A DNA stretch of 44,106 nt from the NCBI GenBank assembly GCA_002359495.1, contig DENB01000059.1:1-44106 (forward strand), written 5' to 3'. The position numbers and the translations under genes are program-made. Shown here in pieces: positions 44,032 through 44,106 of the stretch. The first letter of the stretch is position 1; each line of letters opens with the position of its first letter. The notes below the pieces were generated by a model. The model ran no database searches and was not told the DNA's origin. It saw nothing but the letters and a program-made list of their open reading frames with translations. The DNA comes from Enterobacteriaceae bacterium UBA2655 (GTDB lineage Bacteria; Pseudomonadota; Gammaproteobacteria; Enterobacterales; Enterobacteriaceae).

Positions 44032-44106
44032 ATGACAACGGGATTCTTTTTGTATCACCTGGATAAAACCACCTGCGGCGGACGCATTCTGTCGGGCGCG
44101 GAGGAT
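44032..44106 (+). CDS. PAAR domain protein, N-terminal part (cut by window end)
   Basis: The first 25 codons, MTTGFFLYHLDKTTCGGRIL and then SGAED, are the standard start of PAAR proteins that tip the type VI secretion spike (typical form GFxLxxGDKTTCGGxIxxG). GAGGGAT precedes the ATG. The rest lies outside the window. PAAR proteins often carry or escort a toxin, followed by immunity and lipoprotein genes; the DUF2931 lipoprotein at the other window end would fit that if the molecule is circular. Confidence 0.75.
   Translation, partial: MTTGFFLYHLDKTTCGGRILSGAED

Overview
The window reads as part of a large, low-copy Enterobacterales plasmid, most likely from an Erwiniaceae-type host (Pantoea/Mixta/Erwinia) or a close relative; the genus is inference. 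The plasmid call rests on a RepFIB-type initiator gene flanked by 21 iteron cores, oriC-like GATC/DnaA-box modules, and two partition systems in a row. Most of the rest is chromosome-like accessory metabolism, transport and signalling. No rRNA, tRNA or CRISPR array was seen.

Layout. 1-765: a DUF2931 lipoprotein gene ending at a 38-bp Tn3-type terminal repeat. 869-1420: a cytochrome b561 gene broken by one in-frame amber codon. 1560-5126: a membrane gluconate (or ketogluconate) dehydrogenase operon behind a leader terminator hairpin. 5471-9408: a Tat-exported prolyl oligopeptidase and the lipid A phosphoethanolamine transferase eptA. 9506-17383: a complete kdpFABCDE potassium operon with its KdpE site. 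17559-19597: the replication region. 19693-21916: a YbfB/YjiJ-type MFS transporter behind a small coupled ORF, divergent from an XRE regulator. 21949-23912: a repeat-rich candidate centromere, parA and a ribbon-helix-helix partner, and a second, ParM-type centromere. 23966-25796: parM/stbA, stbB and a GNAT acetyltransferase. 25897-26056: two truncated genes joined head to head. 26252-27124: rluF. 27305-27974: a HigBA2/NadS-like toxin-antitoxin pair with a palindromic operator. 28210-29010: a glucose 1-dehydrogenase-type SDR.

29621-42394 is a coherent signalling and detoxification-like island. One arm encodes a YtcJ-type amidohydrolase, an MFS_3 exporter and an alpha/beta hydrolase. The divergent arm encodes a YcaC-type isochorismatase-fold hydrolase, two tandem XapX membrane proteins, a stand-alone receiver, a 23-codon bridging ORF and a 1859-residue protein made of a kinase-like domain, a STAND ATPase, a helical region, GAF, PAS and a histidine kinase. 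A FixJ/LuxR-type regulator converges on it. The kinase-like domain lacks the DFG aspartate and the usual beta-3 lysine, so it is probably a pseudokinase.

The right end holds an orphan Fur box, an SDR C-terminal remnant, a decayed Tn3 tnpA ending in a second copy of the Tn3 terminal repeat, and the start of a PAAR gene. The two Tn3 repeats at opposite ends of the window match and face each other across the window boundary. This suggests that one decayed Tn3-family element, carrying a PAAR gene and a DUF2931 lipoprotein gene, spans the point where a circular molecule was cut. No database search was possible, so all family names come from recognition of motifs and remembered homologues.
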